DNA from: Syngnathus acus | Taxonomy: Eukaryota; Chordata; Actinopteri; Syngnathiformes; Syngnathidae | Direction of reading: 5' to 3' | Assembly (NCBI RefSeq): GCF_901709675.1 | Contig: NC_051087.1 | Location: 5,039,001-5,103,000 of the forward strand | Length of the DNA: 64,000 nt | The notes under the pieces: generated by a model | Database searches by the model: none | What the model saw: the letters and a program-made list of their open reading frames with translations, nothing else | What the model was told of the DNA's origin: nothing | In this document: piece after piece, positions 26,522 through 57,350 of the stretch | Layout: each line of letters opens with the position of its first letter | Numbering within the stretch: position 1 is the stretch's first letter | Made by a program: the position numbers and the translations under genes

Positions 26522-26900
26522 ATGCACAGAGTGCTATAGGGCCAAACTTGGCTTTGCAGCTTTTGGCAGCGGTTCAAATCTCTCCCAGTCTCCGCTATCG
26601 CTCACTGGCTGATGCAGTGTTTACACGAGCTGCCAGTCACAACCAAATCAAAAGCTTTCCCTCTCAGCTAAGAACAGTTGGGGGCCGAGGAGGTATGTTG
26701 CTGTGTGTGGGGGGTGGATGTTAATACTCATTTGACTACAGTCATTTTCTGAGACTACAGTAAATGCAGCCATTTTGGAAGTGCCTCATGTGATTCTTAT
26801 ACTCCTTCTGTGGTGCTTAAAAAAATCTGAAGTCATTTAACTTTTTTAAAAACAACTAAACCGTGCAAAGAATAAATTGCAGATTACCATTAATTTAAAC

Positions 26901-27115
26901 TAGGGCTGCAACAAAAAAAATATTTTAATAATCAATAATCAATTAATTTGCTGATGATTTTGTTGATTAATCAATGAATCAAATTATAAAAAACATGTTT
27001 CAATTTCCATTTTTTTATTTAAACATGATATTATTTCAAATTGACACTGCAGAATATGCATAAGCATAAATTCATTCCTATATAATTTTTTGTTTGACTG
27101 AAACATGTCAGAAAA
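26901..27115 (+). mobile_element. Worn DNA-transposon fragment with TAGGGCTGCAAC end
   Basis: Starts TAGGGCTGCAAC and continues through AATAATCAATAATCAATTAA, GTTGATTAATCAATGAATC and, near 27105, ACATGTCAGAAAAAGG. This opening with alternating ATTAAT/ATTGATT words is a common teleost DNA-element signature, probably hAT-like. The right terminus is not clear. It has no coding capacity. Confidence 0.5.
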
Positions 27116-27463
27116 AGGGTAAAAAAAAATTATCATTATTTTCAAAAGTAAAAGTTTTCTTTCGTCCACTTTTACGGAAATCTACAGAAATCTGATAATA
27201 CAGTATTTACTGTTGAGAAGATGAAATCCTGAGCATTTTGGACAATTTTAAAATACAGGAGATATCAAATGATTCATGTTTTATTTTAATCTGTGTTTAT
27301 TCTTAAATTTAAAATTTGCTTACATGTACCATCTCTGATAACTGACATTTGGCATTTAGCCTATTTTACATTTGAGCACTTTGACAAAGTAGCCATTCAT
27401 GTCTCAAATGAACCCTGTCAACCCAAGGGTACTTAAGCCGTTTATAAGGTTATGTAACATATT

Positions 27464-27915
27464 ATGGCGGCTGCATCGGGCATTACATCACCACTTAGAT
27501 TACAGGGGATCGGTCGGGTCTGCTCTGCTCATACACAACCGCTGCCGCTACATACGTGTTGCGTGCTCCGTTTCATGACTCCATATAGTGCGGTTAAGCG
27601 CCCATATGTCTGTTTAATGGCTATGGCTCATTCTGTAACGAGGATAGTAAAGTCCCATAGGTATTTTTGTTTATGGTCAGGCGTCGGGAGGACAATTAAT
27701 GTAATTGATAAGGGTCATATGTCGAAGCTCAGTGAAGCTCCGGCGATCACGTGTCTAACATCGAAGCTGTCGAGCCGCGGGGATGATGTGTTCAGGGTGA
27801 TTTTGGTAAGGAGGTGAATTAGAATTAGCGTGGAGACGTTAAGCAGGATGAGCTTACTAGTTAAGCGCAGGGATGTGATGGGGCCAATGTGTTCTTGATA
27901 TAAACACTCGTGCAT
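27464..27915. other. CpG-rich island with open frames on both strands, unrecognised
   Basis: This is a 450-bp block of balanced composition with many CpGs inside an AT-rich neighbourhood. The plus strand has a 117-codon ATG frame (27464-27817, starting MAAASG and ending LVRR). The minus strand has a 66-codon frame (27715-27915) that continues beyond its TGA in the same sense, with further TGAs. I recognise neither peptide. It could be an old captured coding sequence, a transposon internal piece or a conserved regulatory element. I see no splice signals tying it to nfix. Confidence 0.35.
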
Positions 27916-28230
27916 TCACGTGAATCGCAATTGATGAATGCCTTCTCAAGTCGAGAGGCAAAGCAACTTTGGAGCTCGTGTCAAAACTCGCTCGCTTCAT
28001 TTATTATTATGTTTTTTGTGTGTCTTTATTATGTCAAGCACTTTGCAATAACTGCGCTTGCTTGTGTTTTGCAAATCAAGTTGAGTGTTGGAGGATTTGA
28101 ATGTCACCCAAACTTCGCAAAAAAGACTGCCGCTGTTTGGCAAGAACCCAGGAGCCACCCGCTGCCCTCTAATCAAACTTGCATTGCTCACAGTGGGACT
28201 AACAGTGATGAGGAAATGTGCATGTTCAGT

Positions 28231-28290
28231 AGTAATAATCATGATAATAATAATAATAATAAATCATAGTAAAATGATAATAATAATAAA
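28231..28290. repeat. (AAT)n/(ATA)n microsatellite, interrupted
   Basis: Two runs of AAT triplets are separated by AATCATAGTAAAATG. Confidence 0.9.
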
Positions 28291-28802
28291 GAAAGCTGAG
28301 TAAAAATTGCATGAATGTAGTAATTTATTAAAAAGCTATTGATGGATGATATGTGCAGTTTGTAGATATTTACAAACGTTATCCACCAATCCCCGGCAAG
28401 CTTCATCTGTCCATCTTTTTTTTTTGCATTCACATACCCATACTGATTGACCTTATGCATCAGAGATGCAGCTTCCTAACGAGTGCCTATGCCAGCAGAC
28501 AGATGGTGGTTTGCTCTGCTTTACTGTACATCTATATCCTGATTGGTTGATCTGTTTGTCTGTGGAGGTGATATATCTTGTTTGTGAGCAGGGCCAAGCT
28601 GTTCAGAGCAATCCAGGCTGGCAACATTTGTTGGAAAAGCTTGTTGATGTGCACGAGAACATAATGTGTAATCTATTACTTTTAATTGTGGATTAACCAT
28701 ACCTGGCCCTATGACTTCTTTAGGGAGCAACTCTGGTGTTTCTTTTTATTTTATTCGCCGTAATGCTGTCATGTTGTTCTTCAGACCACTAGTGAATGAA
28801 TG

Positions 28803-28819
28803 AACAGCGCCTCTGCTGG
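28803..28819 (-). repeat. Short piece of dispersed family B (inverted)
   Basis: AACAGCGCCTCTGCTGG is the reverse complement of the core word shared by 5123-5144 and 12492-12513. Flanks are too diverged to set borders. Confidence 0.4.
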
Positions 28820-29290
28820 TTGGATACAAGTACTTCATTGTATTTGGGTCGTTACTTGTTTTAATCGTATATTTTTAATCAGCCAGAAGATTTGCTCGCA
28901 TCATTATTAGTAGTAGAAATGTCTAAATGCATTGCTGCTTTGTGTTCAAACGTCAGTTTCTTTAAAAGGTTATATACGTGTTAGCATCGCAAACTAAAGG
29001 CTAGGGCTAAAAAACCTTTTTCCAGCTATGTTGTTTTTTAAAGTGCTCTGTCAATAAATATGAGTTGTCAGAACCTCCATGCAGGGCTTTCCTATCCTGT
29101 ACCTGTTTATATCTCCAGGATGTGTTGCATGTAAAGAGCCAAGAAGCGGTCTGACCCTGTTAGCGGGTTGACCTCAGGCTGGCTGTTGCACCAGGCTCCA
29201 GCTCCCTCACATGACCTCACCCTTCACAAGCCCCTCCATCTGTCCTCGCCATGCCGTACAATGGACAAAGAGTGTCTCTTCACTCCGCTT

Positions 29291-29310
29291 GTGTGTGTGT
29301 GTGTGTGTGT
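29291..29310. repeat. (GT)10 microsatellite
   Basis: Ten uninterrupted GT units. Confidence 0.95.
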
Positions 29311-31450
29311 TTGTTTGAACATTAGCAATGTCTTTTGAGCAGCCTTTGGAGTGTGTTATTTTTTTGTGGTCGAACTGTTTACTTCACGAGCCAGACGCTC
29401 TCTTTAATCGCCAGTCTGCGTAGCAACCCTAAACCGCACTTTAAAGACACGCTGACAAAATAAGTCCACATCAACCCTCGTCAAGCTTCTACTAACACAG
29501 CTTCCGTTGGTCCATACAATTTGATTTCATGGCTGTGTGTGGGTTTTAGGATTCTCCTTTCGCGCGCTCTCACACTCATTCAGTTCAGCCTCTCGACTTG
29601 GCCTGCTGGCATCATCCGCCACTTGCCGATGTTGCCAAAAGGTCAAAGTTGAGGCTTCTTCCGGGCGTCGCCTCAACCTTCCCATCCGCATTGTGTGATT
29701 GTCAGAGTGACAGCGTGATGGCGTTGATGAAGTTTGCTCTCCTGGAGCTTCCCTTCACTTTTATGATGCCTTGCGTCTCCTTTATTGCTTTCCCTGCGAG
29801 TATCCTCCTTTTTTTTTCCCTTTTGATTAACAACAGCCAAGCAGTCCTCCCTCTGTCCTCTTGGCATCGTTTGATAGGATTGAGTCACTTGGGGTGTTCG
29901 TACTTCTCAATAGAACGCGCACATATTGTGTCCGCTCAGCCCAGCAGGGAGCAACAATCTCCAATTTTAATTTTGTCACCATGGAAACCAACTAAACTAC
30001 ACAGGATGTTACATTTTCATATTGGAATTACACTGTTCCATTTATTTAAAAAAAAAAAAATAAATCCAAGATAGACTTTATGACTCGCCGCATTCCCTAC
30101 AGAATGATCATTATTTCTCTCGCATTTCTCCAGAGATAATAGTTAACGAGTTCCGCTGTAATTGGGTCTCTTGCTTTACAGTTCGACGCATTCACCCGAC
30201 TGACTTATTGATGTATTGTTGTGTTCGTAAAGTGGCACATTTGCTACGAGTTTTCATTGAAGTGATCCTCGTGAGGGACAGAATTGGCTGCGGCAGGAAT
30301 GTTTGTTATCGCCGTTATCTCAGCGGAGCTTTTGGAGGAGTTGGCAACCTTCGTCGGTATCGCTTTGCGGATACGAGTTGTGCGCTTGTGTGTGACTGCG
30401 GTTGAGGATGTTTTCTCGTTCTTATCCACGCGTCCTTGGCTGGCGACTGTAGTTCACTTTCTTTTATGTGTCTTGCGAGAGAGATGCGCGTGGGTTGAAG
30501 ACAACTGCGAAGATTACAAAAAATGTTAACCGACCAGAGATCATGAATGAAAAGCAAGCAGGTGGTCAATATTGTTGAAAGTGACCTTAAGCTATTGCAC
30601 ATATGGAGACAAAGATGGTAGCTTACCTTAAAGAACCTCTTTGCTTCTGGCCAACAAAAGACATGTCAATCCGGGCCCAAAAAAAAAAATCCAAATCCCA
30701 ACAGAGGCCCTCTCCCCACATCTTCGTCTGTTTTTGCAACACTTGACACTGATTCACAACTTTGTACACAGTTACTCCACTTGTCAGGTTCTCCCGCCGT
30801 GCACACTCCTGATCCTCCCCACTACTGTCTCGTACTCCTCTCATGGTCACACGAGTTAGATAGAGATCTGATTTACGCTGGCCGAGTCATTTTGCAATTT
30901 CTTGTCTCATTCTTTAGTAGCTGTTATAGTGGAGCGTAAAAGGTCAAAGACACAATCTATTACCGGATGCTGGTTAGCAATTTTCTCCTTGTGATGTGTT
31001 CCAGTCAAACAGATAGTATTTAGCGCTAAACACAATTCGTGATAATTTTCCACGATATTTGTCTTTTTGTTTTGCATAGCAAGCACCTGGCTCGTGTGTG
31101 AATGTGCAGCCTTTGGATGTTTTCCTTCTCGTCTGACTGCGTTCGTGTTCAGACCGCACTGTGTTGGATCTTGCTATCGTAAAGCAAAATCCAAGCGTGG
31201 GTAAACTTCACGTCTCCTTCCCTTTTCATGTCTTTTGTCTCTTTGTAGCAGGCCTGCTTCTCTCTGCAGTCTAGAGAGTGAAGTCTGCGCTAGCCCAGGA
31301 GCTTGGCCCAAGGCCTTGCTGCTTTATTTGCATTTCACCATAGACTTTTCTGTGCCAGGAAATCGCCACCTGGTGGAGATAATCACTCGCTGCAGCCACA
31401 CCTTCACAGTTTGCATCCAGTGAGCACTGTGTAGGTAGCAAGCGAAAATA

Positions 31451-31465
31451 CCCCCCCCCCCCCCC
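31451..31465. repeat. C15 homopolymer
   Basis: Fifteen consecutive C residues. Such runs are error-prone in sequencing, so the exact length is uncertain. Confidence 0.9.
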
Positions 31466-33014
31466 ATGTTCCTCTTACTCTTTCCCTTTCCGGCCTTTGT
31501 GCAGCTGTATTTATTTGGGCCGAAGTGGGACGGTGCGGACACACTGGCCCTTAACATGCTCGGGCCCCTGCCCCAGTTGACTCCTTTAAGCTGAGTAGAT
31601 ATGGAGGTTGACAGGGTAATAATGGCGGTGTCAACACCACTTAGGGGACAGTTATATCAGTATCAAGTCGGCGGGGGGACTTTCACACTCTGTTAGGTTG
31701 GGTCATGCACTGCGCTGGGGCCCCCAGCCATAGACACACGCACACATGCGCGCACACGCATCACAGGCGGTCTGAAGACATTTGTGAATAGAAATGACCC
31801 CAGTCACTCATGCAGGAACCAATGTTGTCATCAATCAGTATTTACAGTTAGTCAAATCACATCAGCGTTTTGAGATGTAATATAATACCGGTGAGATGTT
31901 AACAGAATAAAAAGTACTGCGTGGCCCAAAAATGAACCCGTCAACTTTGCGGCCAGATGTGGTCAACATAGCAAAAAACAGTACATTTTGTACCGTCGAG
32001 CTTTGGTTTCATATAGTCCATGCGTGGAAAGCTGGGTCATGTTTTTTTAGGACCTTTTTTTTTTTTTAACAAAGCATCGTCTCAATGTTTGCATAATTTT
32101 TTGTCCTCTTGTTGAGAATCTATACACATCTGCTCCCGACTGGAATGATAATTGGCGTTAAATGCGGTTCAGAGTGGCGTACAAAAATCTTGCGACTGTC
32201 ACACACATGCACCTGGGTGACACGCCTAATGTCAATTAGCACTGTCATTACTTTGTTTGTTACCAACACCTTTATGAAGAACGGTGAGCAATACATTTTT
32301 GTGTTTGAGCTGTAAAAACACAAAGTGTGGTCTTTCATATTTTTTTTGGGGGGATAGTGGCCTTCTTGGGCCTCTTGTTATGGTATCCCTGATGGATCTG
32401 GCCCCGGGTTAGGGTTAGGAATGATAATTCTACATTTTGGAGTCCTGCTCTTAATTTGTATTGCCAGATATTAGACTCTAATCTTCAATGTCTCCGGTCA
32501 AAAGTGACCGATTCCAGAGTACAGTCTCTCAGAGGTCCGCAGTAATCTGCACTGATGAAGACAAGTCATTTTGGTCGGCTGATGAATCAAGAGAAGGAGG
32601 GCCGGACAGGAAGGAGTGAAGTGCGATAAAGAAATGGGAGGGGGGGTATGTATGGGCATCCAGCCAGCCACAATCCGCCCTCAAGGCCTTAAAACCTCCA
32701 CTCAGCAACCCCGCATCGTATGCCGCCCTTCCCTACGACTTCATGTCTACTCTCCGGACCCCCACCCCATTCCCTCTCCCACTTTCTTTCCCTTTCCTAA
32801 CCCTCCTTGTAATCCCCCTTCCTCTTTCCTCCTCCTGCCTCTGCTCCTCCTTCCATCCCTCCCCCCCTTCCTCCCTCCCTCATCGCTCAGCATCCCTCTC
32901 TCCTGGGTCTTCTTGCTGTGGTGCGGCGCTGTTGGCAAAGCGTGGGCGCAGGCGGCACACAGACGGGAGCACAGATGGGCAGCAAGCTGCGCAAGGCAGC
33001 CTGGCACACCTGCT

Positions 33015-33043
33015 ACACACACAGACACACACACACACACACA
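33015..33043. repeat. (CA)n microsatellite
   Basis: CA repeat with one GA interruption. Confidence 0.92.
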
Positions 33044-33569
33044 TGCAGAGCCCACCTCGCCAAACAGTTTGCCTGGCTGTGAGTGGCGCAGTCACACAAA
33101 TGCATACATCCATACGCTAATAGATTCACATGAATATCCATATGTACGCACAGCACTTCGAAAAACTGAGCTGTTAATAGTGTCCTTAATATTATTCATT
33201 CAAATCTTTTTTTGTTTTTTTTCTCCCCCCCAAATAAGTCACACATCTGGCTTAGCTCAATGTGAAATTTATGCAGAACAGCAACTGGAATATTCCCTTC
33301 TGTATTAGATATGTTTGAATAAAATGTGTATATGCAAGAAAATACATATGTCGAAAAGAAAAAATAATGAAATAATATCCAATAAAAGAGCGGAGTGAAC
33401 ATCTGTGTGGGATAGCCAGGGGGATTAGGAGGTTTTGGAACATTTTAAGCGCATTAAGGATTAAAAAAAGGTCAGAATGTTTAGCAACATACCGATAAAC
33501 CTCTTAAGCGAAACCCAATTGGGAGGCTGTACGGCGTGATCCTGTGTTTTGGGGAGGAGAAGAGCAGAG

Positions 33570-33601
33570 TGGAGGAGGAGGAGGTGGTGGTGGTGGTGGA
33601 G
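33570..33601. repeat. (GGA)n(GGT)n triplet repeat
   Basis: About four GGA units are followed by six GGT units. The small frame across it encodes a glycine run and is not a gene. Confidence 0.92.
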
Positions 33602-34370
33602 AAGTCGGGAGTTGCGATTGTTCCAAACGACGAAGAAAGTCACATAGAAAGAAGCAACATACACTAATGCCTAAATGGAAAGACTTGGTTTCAGAGCTAT
33701 TATTTGAGTCTCATATAACGACAGGAATGGAAGCGCTTAGAGAAGACCGTATGTCACACATGGCAAAACGGGATGGGGAAGGAAAATGCACTCCAGATGG
33801 AACTGATAAAAGCAAAAGCCACAGAAATATGTGAGCGTTGACAGTGGGAGGTACAGTAGTCTGTAGAACCTTCTACACCAGCCAGTCCGGCAATGTTGAG
33901 CTGCTATTGAGCCTGCAAAGTAATTGCACTCATCAGTGACATAATAATTATAAAAATATTATAGATGGTAAACAAACAAGGTATGAGTTCTGTATGGTGA
34001 CAATAAACTCAAGTCACTTCACAACAAGCGGCAGTTTGGTCAAACTAAACACAAAGGTTACACAATTACACGGTGTATATAAAACAATTAGTTAGGCTTC
34101 GCTAGCTAATAATTAGCATCTTTGTATTTTTGTCCTATAAGCAATCGATATATGAAGCGATGCATGTAAAGTGATAGATAATATGACAATATTCACGGGC
34201 ATATATTCGTTTTCCTCTGCAAAGAATGATGAATAAGTGCCGTACAGAGAAGCTTAGAGGAGCTCATCTTCAGTACAAAATATTGATGTTTGAAATGTCT
34301 TGTGCTGCCCCCAATTGGCCAAGGTACACATAACAGAATGAGCAGCACTTACAGGACGTGTCTTAAAAAG

Positions 34371-34390
34371 ATCCTTAAAAAGTCTTAAAA
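34371..34390 (+). repeat. Dispersed transposon word, family C copy 1
   Basis: The 20-mer ATCCTTAAAAAGTCTTAAAA is identical to 61946-61965 in rnf11 intron 1. Both are followed by G, and similar CTTAAAA words surround this copy. This marks two fragments of one interspersed repeat. Confidence 0.6.
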
Positions 34391-34692
34391 GCCGTCAAAT
34401 CATGAATTTAACAACAAGGCCTTAATTTTTAATAAAAACTCTGTCTTTCAAAAGTCTTGTCAAATGATCAAATGTTGCACACTGCACTACACTACCAAGA
34501 GACTGTGGCAGTTTACGTATGTAATGCACGTCATGGCTTATCTCACTGAGTCCAGTCCATATCCTGCACTCATACAGCCCAACTTCCATATCTGGCTCCT
34601 TAGTGACCTCAGGCGACACTGCATTGACGGAGTTACTCTGTCTTAATTAGACTGTGCTGGCTGAGAGGGACTACGCGTGTTGTTGAAAGGTT

Positions 34693-34771
34693 TGACGTCA
34701 ACCGTGAGGGATGACGTGAGGTCGAGGGTTGTCCGAGAGGCCTGCAGAGCTCTGATTGGAGGTGCCGGAAG
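34693..34771. promoter_or_regulatory. Promoter-like cluster: CRE, CRE-like, inverted CCAAT, ETS core
   Basis: Within 79 bp there are a perfect TGACGTCA (34693-34700), TGACGTGA (34712-34719), ATTGG, the inverted CCAAT (34755-34759), and CCGGAAG, an ETS core (34765-34771). This group is typical of TATA-less CpG-type vertebrate promoters. The following few hundred bases are CpG-richer than the intron average and reach tandem YY1-like sites at 35340. It lies about 2.1 kb upstream of the first nfix exon in the window, so it could drive a short nfix transcript lacking the DNA-binding domain, an antisense RNA, or act as an enhancer. No start site can be seen. Confidence 0.4.
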
Positions 34772-35339
34772 AGCTTCGGGGGTCTGGGCGACGAGATAAA
34801 GGGCTTGCTGCGACTTTAGACGGGTTGCGGCTGTCGTACAGTAGACTGTAACTGGCCGAGTCGTGATAAACAGTCAGGCGGACCTCCTGAGTTTCATTTT
34901 CTCAACCCAACAATATGATCACTGTGTCGCTTTGCAGTGAAACTGATGACCTCTCGTAGCGATGGAGAGCTACAGCTTTATCGCAGCCGGCTAATTCTAG
35001 AGGCTAATTGCGGTCTTGGGATTGTGCACACACGCAGACATGCCTCGGGGCTCGCTGCACACGTACAGTTACGGCTTGGTCTTCCAACCAGTGCTTCGGA
35101 GGTGCGAGAAATGGAGTGTTTACAATATTCTCTCGCCCTGTGGCGAAATACTACACGCCGGTAAAAGTCCAGTGAGGTCGGGTTGTTTTCCCAACAGCTT
35201 TCATTGGCACCCGTATGTTTACTCCTGAGTGTTTGTCCGTCCGTCTATGAGGAGCTCAATGTATCTGGGGTGCGTGCGCAGCCTGGTGCGATGGGAGCCT
35301 GTGCCGTCAGTTACCTGGAATGCGGAGCTACCGCCAATG

Positions 35340-35373
35340 CTAAGATGGCTGCCAAGCTCTAAGATGGCTGCCA
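35340..35373 (+). promoter_or_regulatory. Tandem YY1-like sites
   Basis: CTAAGATGGCTGCCA occurs twice, 19 bp apart (35340-35354 and 35359-35373). AAGATGGC is the YY1 core, which in promoters is often just downstream of the start site on the sense strand. The cluster at 34693 is about 600 bp upstream. Confidence 0.45.
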
Positions 35374-35727
35374 GGATTACACGCGATGGGGCGACGGCGA
35401 CGAGTGAGGGATTCTGCATGAGAGGAGCGAGCAGAAAGGGAGGTCTTTTTGCTTTTCTGCGGATGGCTTCGTAGGCAGCGAGACAGGCCTGTTATTTTTT
35501 CTGCTCACTAGGCTAATCTGTGGCTTAGAGCGGCTGCAAGGCAAGTGCTGCTGGCAGGAGTCTGTGTGCTCTGTTATCACCTACAGCCTGTGGATAAACA
35601 CCTCCTTTCCATTAGCTTGCTTGCTAGCAACTTTGGTCTGAATTGACCACCACTATTCACACACGCTCATGTTTATTTACTTTAGTTCCTCAGTACTTTT
35701 CATCTCATTTTTACTTTAATTCAAGCA

Positions 35728-36073
35728 GAAATGGCCCCACTCATCAAAATAGGATATTCTGAGTAATCTTGCATTTGTGAAATATTAAGTCGCAAAATCA
35801 CCCATCTCTGAAGGCGGCCATTTTGCCACTTGCTGTCGACTAAAAATGACATCACTGTGGCTCAGGTAACGACCAATCACGACTCAGCTCAGGTGAGCCG
35901 TGTTTGGTCATTTACTGAACCAAGAACAACTGTGATGTCATCTTCAGTCGACAGCAAGTGACAAAATGGCCGCCCCCGGAAATGGATCGAATGGGTGGAC
36001 TTTGCGAATTAATTCATATTTTACAAATGTAACATTAATCAGGATACTATGTTTAGACTAGTAGGGCCACTTC
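35728..36073. mobile_element. Fold-back (palindromic) MITE, about 345 bp
   Basis: Nearly the whole element is one inverted repeat. The best arm pair is 35813-35855 (GGCGGCCATTTTGCCACTT onward) and its complement ending at GGCCGCC near 35974, with about three mismatches in 43. Outward, ATGGCCCCACTCATC (35731) mirrors GTAGGGCCAC (36061), and TTTGTGAAATATTAAG mirrors the complementary words near 36010-36035. Inward, GACCAATCACGAC mirrors GTGTTTGGTC. It has no coding capacity and would form a very stable hairpin if transcribed. Exact ends and target duplication are not certain. Confidence 0.85.
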
Positions 36074-36859
36074 CCCTTTTGCCACCACTGCATCGCCATT
36101 AACATGAATGTGGTCACAATGGACAATGTTGACACTCCCTTTTGACACTCGTGTTACAAAAAGCTTTTTTCCGCCTGGAGCTTCTCCATTCCTAATTTCG
36201 TCCTCGAGTTGCCAAGGCCTGCCGTGTGCGGCTAACCGCTCGTGTGAGTGAAGCCGATTGCATTCATAGGCCAGTCATAACAGGTGTGTGCAAACGTGCT
36301 TGTGTACACAGATTAGTGTTGCTTGTCTGCCCTCATGGGGAAAAGTTTTCCTGCGACTAAAACGCGCTCTGCCTCAAATCCTCAGGCGCAACCAGACTCC
36401 CGTGGTCAGCTGTTTTCCTGAGTCTGTTTTTGCGGCGATGAAACAGAAATTAGAGGAAGAAACAGATTGCAAGTGCACATGCTCGTGTGGGTGTTCATAT
36501 GCGAAAGTGTGTTTGTGTGCGCACGTGAGGTGCTCTGTTTATGCAGACTAAATCCCTACCAGCAAGAAAGTATTAAATCAGATTAGGGCACGGGATATGA
36601 TTGCATCGTTAGATACTTATTGGCATAACGGCACTCTGTAAATCATTGCACCTTCACTCAGCGGGGAGACGACAGCGAGCTTTCCGGGATGTAAAGAAAC
36701 GTCACACTTCAAGAAATTGCGCGACTTCATTAACACATGTAGAACTTAGCACATATTGCAAATTCAAACAGCGCAGTTCCTAAACAGACCTTAACAATAA
36801 AGTATTGATTAAAGAACATTTGTACAAATAGTCATCATTTCTCTTCATGTTTTGTGCAG

Positions 36860-55436
<18,577 letters not shown>

Positions 55437-56424
55437 CATGGTCTCGACGAATCAACAACTAAAATGGTGTCATGTAAATTGGGCGCGGGGGGGGGTGTAG
55501 ATGATCAAGAGCAGACTGCAACACTAAAAAAAGGTTTCGCTTTGCCCACATTGTACAAAGTACGACTACGTGGCCCGCCAACTTGGCCCCCACCCCATTC
55601 TACCCCACGTGGCCATTCCCATCCAGCCCAATTTGAACTGGAACGTTCAATGCCCTCCACCCCCGTCGGAAATGCAAGAGGCCTCCATGAGATGGAATGG
55701 ACAGACTCGCAATGCCAGGCAGAAGACGAGGAACTGTCGCATGCTCATCAAGGAAACGTTGGACAGGAAACACAATTATGGCAACCTGGCAATTGACCAA
55801 TTTTTACATTTGTGATTTCTTTTTTTTTTTGTTAATCACCTTTATTATTATTTTTTAATCATTTTTTGTCATCTCCACCATGAAACTCCATGCAATGGAG
55901 GTTAAAAAAAAAAAAAAAAACAGTCAATGATCACCACCTAAATTACGCATTCTGATTTCAAAAACCCCGGCGACTCCCACTTTGATGACCCCCACTTGGC
56001 TTCAAGACCAGACACGCAGCCACATCACTGCATGCTGACCCAGCACCCCCACCCCCCCTCACGCTCCTCATTCGCTCAGCCCTGAAGACCCATTGATTTG
56101 CGATTGGCCAATCCCGGTAACGCCATCTAATGGTGTGACATATATGCACTAAGTGGCTGGTCTTTTTTTGTTTACCTGTCCAAGTATCGGGGCACTTTTT
56201 TTTTTTTTTGGCGGGGAGGATAAGAAGCGTTAGCCAGTTGAAAGCATTTGAAAACACTAAAGGCTGCATGTGCTCTTTCATCCCCTTCACCTATGCACTA
56301 TTAATTCTCATTCGGGATGAACAGAATTGCACACGGACGGCGGCCATGAGGGTGATGAGGGAGGCCAAGGAGGCACTACAGAGATGTGGCTGTGCATCCA
56401 GGTTTAGTTTAACCCCTCAAGTAC

Positions 56425-56464
56425 ACCACACACACACACACACACATACAGTCACACACACACA
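56425..56464. repeat. (CA)n microsatellite
   Basis: CA repeat with short interruptions, in the inferred nfix 3' UTR. Confidence 0.93.
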
Positions 56465-57329
56465 TTTACAACTATCTTCCCTAAAATAGTCAGAATAAGG
56501 GATGGGCACAATAAATCAATTTATTGTTTATTAAAGGCATGGGGCAGAATGGAGTGAACGACGCACTGCAGTGACCAACCCACTCCTCACCATTAATTGT
56601 CCTGGAACAAAATAAAAAGAGCACAGAATTTGTTTTTGTTTTTTTTTAGTTTTTCCCCTATTACCACACTTTGGACTCATTTAAACGTATGACCCTCCCT
56701 TAAACACACACGTGTTCCTGACTGCATGTTCTCGCTTATGCAACATTTTAAAGCAATTGAAAACAACAAAAGAGTTAAAAACAAAGCAAAGAAATACAAA
56801 GAGGTAAAGTGTGCTTGCTTCAAGCTGTTGGTCACTCTTGACTAGGTGCTTTTCTGTGAAACTGTCTCACAATTAAAAAATAAATAAACACCACCATTTT
56901 TAACCGAATCGTATAATTTCATCTAAAAAAAAAAAACTTAAAATGTGTGAGGGGTAGTCAATTCACAGAAAAGTAGTCATATGCCCATCTCTGTTCAAAA
57001 TTAATTTTATTTTACAGGAAGACGCAAACACACAGCATGAGCTTCATATTATTAGCTTTCATTTAGCTTGTAGTTTTTTTTTTCTTATCTCTTTTATTGG
57101 CAGATTTTGTTTTCTTTTTGGTTTTGTTCAACTTGGCTTGTTTTGCATGTCATAACACTTTCCGCCGTAGTTACGCTAGAGCACGCTTCAGACCAGGCCC
57201 AAATTTCACTGAGTAGATGTCAACTAAACGGCTTCTCAAAATCTCTTGTGCGTAAGGACAGCACGGTAACACCAGCTCATCACACACGATCGCCTGCGTT
57301 GCTTCACATTATAGCCCAATCAAAGGAAT

Positions 57330-57350
57330 ACACACGCACACACACACACA
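57330..57350. repeat. (CA)n microsatellite
   Basis: CA repeat with one CG interruption, in the inferred 3' UTR. Confidence 0.9.

Larger units (their letters stand above)
1..36859 (+). other. nfix: nfix long intron (after the DNA-binding-domain exon), partial
   Basis: No exon with NFI DNA-binding-domain sequence occurs here, and the first coding exon recognised (36860) is the short exon that follows that domain in NFI genes. The whole stretch is therefore inferred to be one intron whose 5' end lies outside the window. Open frames here are short and dominated by simple-sequence translations, so I call none as genes. Repeats and regulatory candidates are listed separately. In the stretches near 5.2-7.4, 13-16, 17-18, 21-23.5, 29.4-31.4 and 31.8-33 kb I see no gene, no RNA gene and no repeat I can name beyond short homopolymers. 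Conserved non-coding enhancers are plausible in such an intron but cannot be shown without alignment. Confidence 0.75.

Noticed and set aside
27715-27915. Mitochondrial-derived (NUMT) coding sequence on the minus strand, because the frame stops only at TGA
   Set aside because: The frame contains AGA, a stop in the vertebrate mitochondrial code, and the peptide does not resemble any of the mitochondrial proteins I compared it with.
29598-30074. 158-residue open frame
   Set aside because: No recognisable domain and no regular codon signal; it ends in an A-rich run. Probably chance.
30208-30602. Overlapping frames on both strands in a CpG-containing stretch
   Set aside because: Short, unrecognised peptides without splice signals or start context; weaker than the similar block at 27464, so not listed as a feature.
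32616-33308. 230-residue open frame
   Set aside because: It runs through C/T-rich and CA-repeat DNA, encodes low-complexity Pro/Ser and His-Thr runs, and shows no domain or splice support.
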